This document shows positions 20,505 to 22,468 of a stretch of DNA of 22,468 nt, piece after piece. Every line of letters starts with the position of its first letter. The first letter of the stretch is position 1. The stretch is from Oscillospiraceae bacterium (GTDB lineage Bacteria; Bacillota; Clostridia; Oscillospirales; Acutalibacteraceae). Made by a program: the position numbers and the translations under genes. The stretch lies in assembly GCA_028706415.1 (NCBI GenBank), contig JAQWBK010000016.1:1-22468 (forward strand), written 5' to 3'. Below the pieces are notes generated by a model. The model did no database searches and was not told the origin of the DNA. It saw nothing but the letters and a program-made list of their open reading frames with translations.

Positions 20505-22468
20505 ATGGAATTTGAAGATGCCGCTAAACGGGTAAAGAAGTTAAGACAGCTTATTAATGAATACAGCCGCATGTATTATGAACAGGATGCCCCATTGGTT
20601 GAGGACGACGAGTTTGACACACTGACACAAGAGCTGCGTGATATCGAGGAAGAATATCCGGAGCTTATTACTCCCGACTCATACACCCAGAAGGTTCAGG
20701 GCGAGGTATCAGCCATGTTTGCTCCTGTGGTGCATGAGGCTCCGCTTGAAAGCTTGCAGGATGTCTTTTCCTTTGAAGAATTGAGGGAGTTTGATCGGCG
20801 TGTTGTTGAAACGGTTGATTCTCCGGTTTATGTTGTCGAGCCGAAGATCGACGGCTTATCAATAGCGCTTGAATATATAAACGGTAGGTTTGTTCGGGGA
20901 GCAACACGGGGGAATGGTCAAATCGGAGAGGATGTTTCCCACAATCTTAAAACCATTAAATCAATACCGGAAAAGCTAAGCATTCCCTTGCCACGCATAA
21001 TAGTTCGCGGCGAGGTTTATATGCCCCAGGAAAGCTTTGCTGCCCTGGTTACTCAGCAGGACTTAAACGGGGAAAAGACCTTTAAAAATCCGCGTAATGC
21101 AGCTGCTGGTTCCCTCAGGCAAAAGGATTCCGAGGTGACCCGCGGGCGCAATCTTGATCTGTTTGTATTTAATCTTCAGCTCATAGAAGGCAAAACCATC
21201 AACTCACATTCAGAGTCGCTGGAATTTATGAGGGAGCTGGGCTTTCCGATTATACCGTTTTATAAGGTTATAAAATCAATAGATGAAGTAACCGATGAGG
21301 TAGAAAGAATAGGGGATATTAGGACAACCCTGCCCTTTGGGATTGACGGAGCAGTTGTGAAGGTCGATGACTTTACACAGCGCCAAAAGCTTGGAAGCAC
21401 CTCGAAATTCCCCAAATGGGCATCCGCATATAAATATCCGCCCGAGGAAAAGCAAACAACCATTATCGATATCGTGATTAATGTTGGGCGTACCGGGGTT
21501 TTGACCCCTACAGGCATTTTTGAGCCTGTGACGCTTGCGGGAACAACGGTAAGCCGTGCCACCCTGCATAATCAGGACTTTATACGGGACAAGGAGCTTT
21601 GTCTGGGGGATAAAGTTATTCTGCGCAAGGCGGGAGATATCATACCCGAGGTTGTGCGGGTGGTGGAGCACAAGCAGGGAGCAGTTCCATATGAAATGCC
21701 GGATTTCTGCCCATCCTGTGAATCTAAGGTTGTTCGTGAGGAGGGGGAGGCTGCACTCAGATGCCAAAATCCTGAATGTCCTGCCCAAACAATTAGAAAT
21801 ATAATACATTTTGCTTCCCGCGATGCCATGGATATTGAGGGATTGGGACCGGCTGTGGTAGAGCTGCTTGTTTCAAATGATTTAATAAAAAACGCTTATG
21901 AACTTTATTCAATACAAGCCGAATTGATATCGAAATACGAACGAATGGGCAAAAAGTCGGCAGAAAACTTGATAAATGCCATTAATAAATCAAAGGAGAA
22001 TGACCTTTATCGTGTTATTTACGCTATTGGGATTCGTCATATTGGTCAAAAGGCTGCCAAGCTGCTGGCCGACCATTTCGGTGACATGGATGGTATATTG
22101 AATGCTTCTGAGGATGAAATAGGTGCGATTGACGGCTTTGGCGGCATTATGGCCGAGAGTGCGTTCCGCTTTTTTTCGCTGCCTCAATCCCGTCATTTTA
22201 TTAATGAGCTGCGGGAAGCCGGAATTAACATGCAAAATAAAGGAGAGCGGATTGACACCCGTTTTTCAGGTATGACCTTTGTTTTAACCGGCGCTTTGCC
22301 AACCCTTAAGCGTGATGAAGCGGCCGAATTGATTGAAAAATATGCAGGCAAGACTTCTTCAAGCGTATCAAAGAAAACCTCGGTGGTTTTGGCCGGAGAG
22401 GATGCCGGCAGCAAGCTGATAAAGGCACAGCAGTTGGGTATTCGTGTTATCGATGAAGAAGAATTTTT
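20505..22468 (+). CDS. ligA: NAD-dependent DNA ligase LigA (right end truncated by window)
   Basis: LigA seals nicks during replication and repair, using NAD+ to adenylate itself. About 654 residues are visible and the gene continues past the window; full-length homologues are about 660-670, so only a short tail is missing. The N-terminal Ia domain has LRQLINEYSRMYYEQDAPLVEDDEFD. The adenylation domain has EPKIDGLS with catalytic Lys114, then TRGNGQIGEDVSHNLKTI, GEVYMP and NPRNAAAGSLRQKD. The OB-fold, the four-cysteine zinc finger (FCPSC, RCQNPEC), the helix-hairpin-helix repeats (IEGLGPAVVELL, IGIRHIGQKAAKLL) and a BRCT domain (FSGMTFVLTGALPTLKRDEA) follow. ATG 20505 is preceded by AAAAGGA. 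All core motifs are intact. Confidence 0.96.
   Translation, partial: MEFEDAAKRVKKLRQLINEYSRMYYEQDAPLVEDDEFDTLTQELRDIEEEYPELITPDSYTQKVQGEVSAMFAPVVHEAPLESLQDVFSFEELREFDRRVVETVDSPVYVVEPKIDGLSIALEYINGRFVRGATRGNGQIGEDVSHNLKTIKSIPEKLSIPLPRIIVRGEVYMPQESFAALVTQQDLNGEKTFKNPRNAAAGSLRQKDSEVTRGRNLDLFVFNLQLIEGKTINSHSESLEFMRELGFPIIPFYKVIKSIDEVTDEVERIGDIRTTLPFGIDGAVVKVDDFTQRQKLGSTSKFPKWASAYKYPPEEKQTTIIDIVINVGRTGVLTPTGIFEPVTLAGTTVSRATLHNQDFIRDKELCLGDKVILRKAGDIIPEVVRVVEHKQGAVPYEMPDFCPSCESKVVREEGEAALRCQNPECPAQTIRNIIHFASRDAMDIEGLGPAVVELLVSNDLIKNAYELYSIQAELISKYERMGKKSAENLINAINKSKENDLYRVIYAIGIRHIGQKAAKLLADHFGDMDGILNASEDEIGAIDGFGGIMAESAFRFFSLPQSRHFINELREAGINMQNKGERIDTRFSGMTFVLTGALPTLKRDEAAELIEKYAGKTSSSVSKKTSVVLAGEDAGSKLIKAQQLGIRVIDEEEF

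Noticed and set aside
1..22468. CRISPR array, toxin-antitoxin, prophage or defence genes
   Set aside because: No regularly spaced repeats, no integrase or transposase, and no defence-family motifs were seen. Genes are collinear with the standard Firmicute housekeeping block.

Overview
The window looks like chromosomal core DNA from a spore-forming Clostridia-class Firmicute, probably Oscillospiraceae/Ruminococcaceae-like. This is inferred from gene order and protein style; no rRNA is present. Every recognised gene is on the + strand. Strong AGGAGG-type ribosome-binding sites, several TTG starts, spoVM, yunB and a sporulation-type D,D-carboxypeptidase support the assignment. I see no tRNA, rRNA, CRISPR, prophage or transposase gene.

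Region 1 (1-1639) holds the 3' end of a DacF/DacB-like carboxypeptidase gene, the pseudouridine synthase rluB, and a small gene overlapping rluB with a weak GNAT-like pattern. Region 2 (1640-2037) is the only gene-free stretch over 300 bases. It holds a 158-bp MITE-like palindromic element, a 68-nt near-continuous hairpin followed by a U-rich tract, a promoter and a small leader hairpin. Region 3 (2038-5285) is a three-gene biotin-dependent carboxyl-transfer operon: a divergent acyl-CoA carboxyltransferase (12S/MmdA-like), a free-standing biotin carrier (1.3S-like) and an OadA/5S-like pyruvate/oxaloacetate carboxyltransferase. No membrane decarboxylase subunit and no biotin carboxylase lie beside them. 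That subunit set matches a soluble transcarboxylase better than a Na+-pumping decarboxylase. The operon ends in a second, degenerate copy of the MITE-type terminus, which also resembles a terminator.

Region 4 (5406-19567) is the classical Firmicute housekeeping block known from the Bacillus yloC-spoVM region: yicC, remA, gmk, rpoZ, priA, def, fmt, a YugP-type metallopeptidase, rsmB, rlmN, the PP2C/PASTA-kinase pair, rsgA, thiN, a 48-aa membrane microprotein and spoVM, closed by a strong intrinsic terminator. Compared with Bacillus, coaBC (between rpoZ and priA) and rpe (between rsgA and thiN) are missing, and the YugP gene is inserted. The block joins nucleotide supply and transcription (gmk, rpoZ), replication restart (priA), N-terminal formyl-Met handling (def, fmt), rRNA modification and ribosome assembly (rsmB, rlmN, rsgA), cell-wall-responsive Ser/Thr phosphorylation and spore-coat assembly. 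Its promoter carries a 13-bp palindrome between the -35 and -10.

Region 5 (19568-22468) holds yunB, with its own promoter and an inverted repeat, and ligA, which runs off the right edge. I found no defence or other unknown multi-gene system. The points most worth following up are the transcarboxylase-like operon with its altered active-site motifs, the paired MITE-like elements, the operator-like palindrome and the unnamed microprotein next to spoVM.
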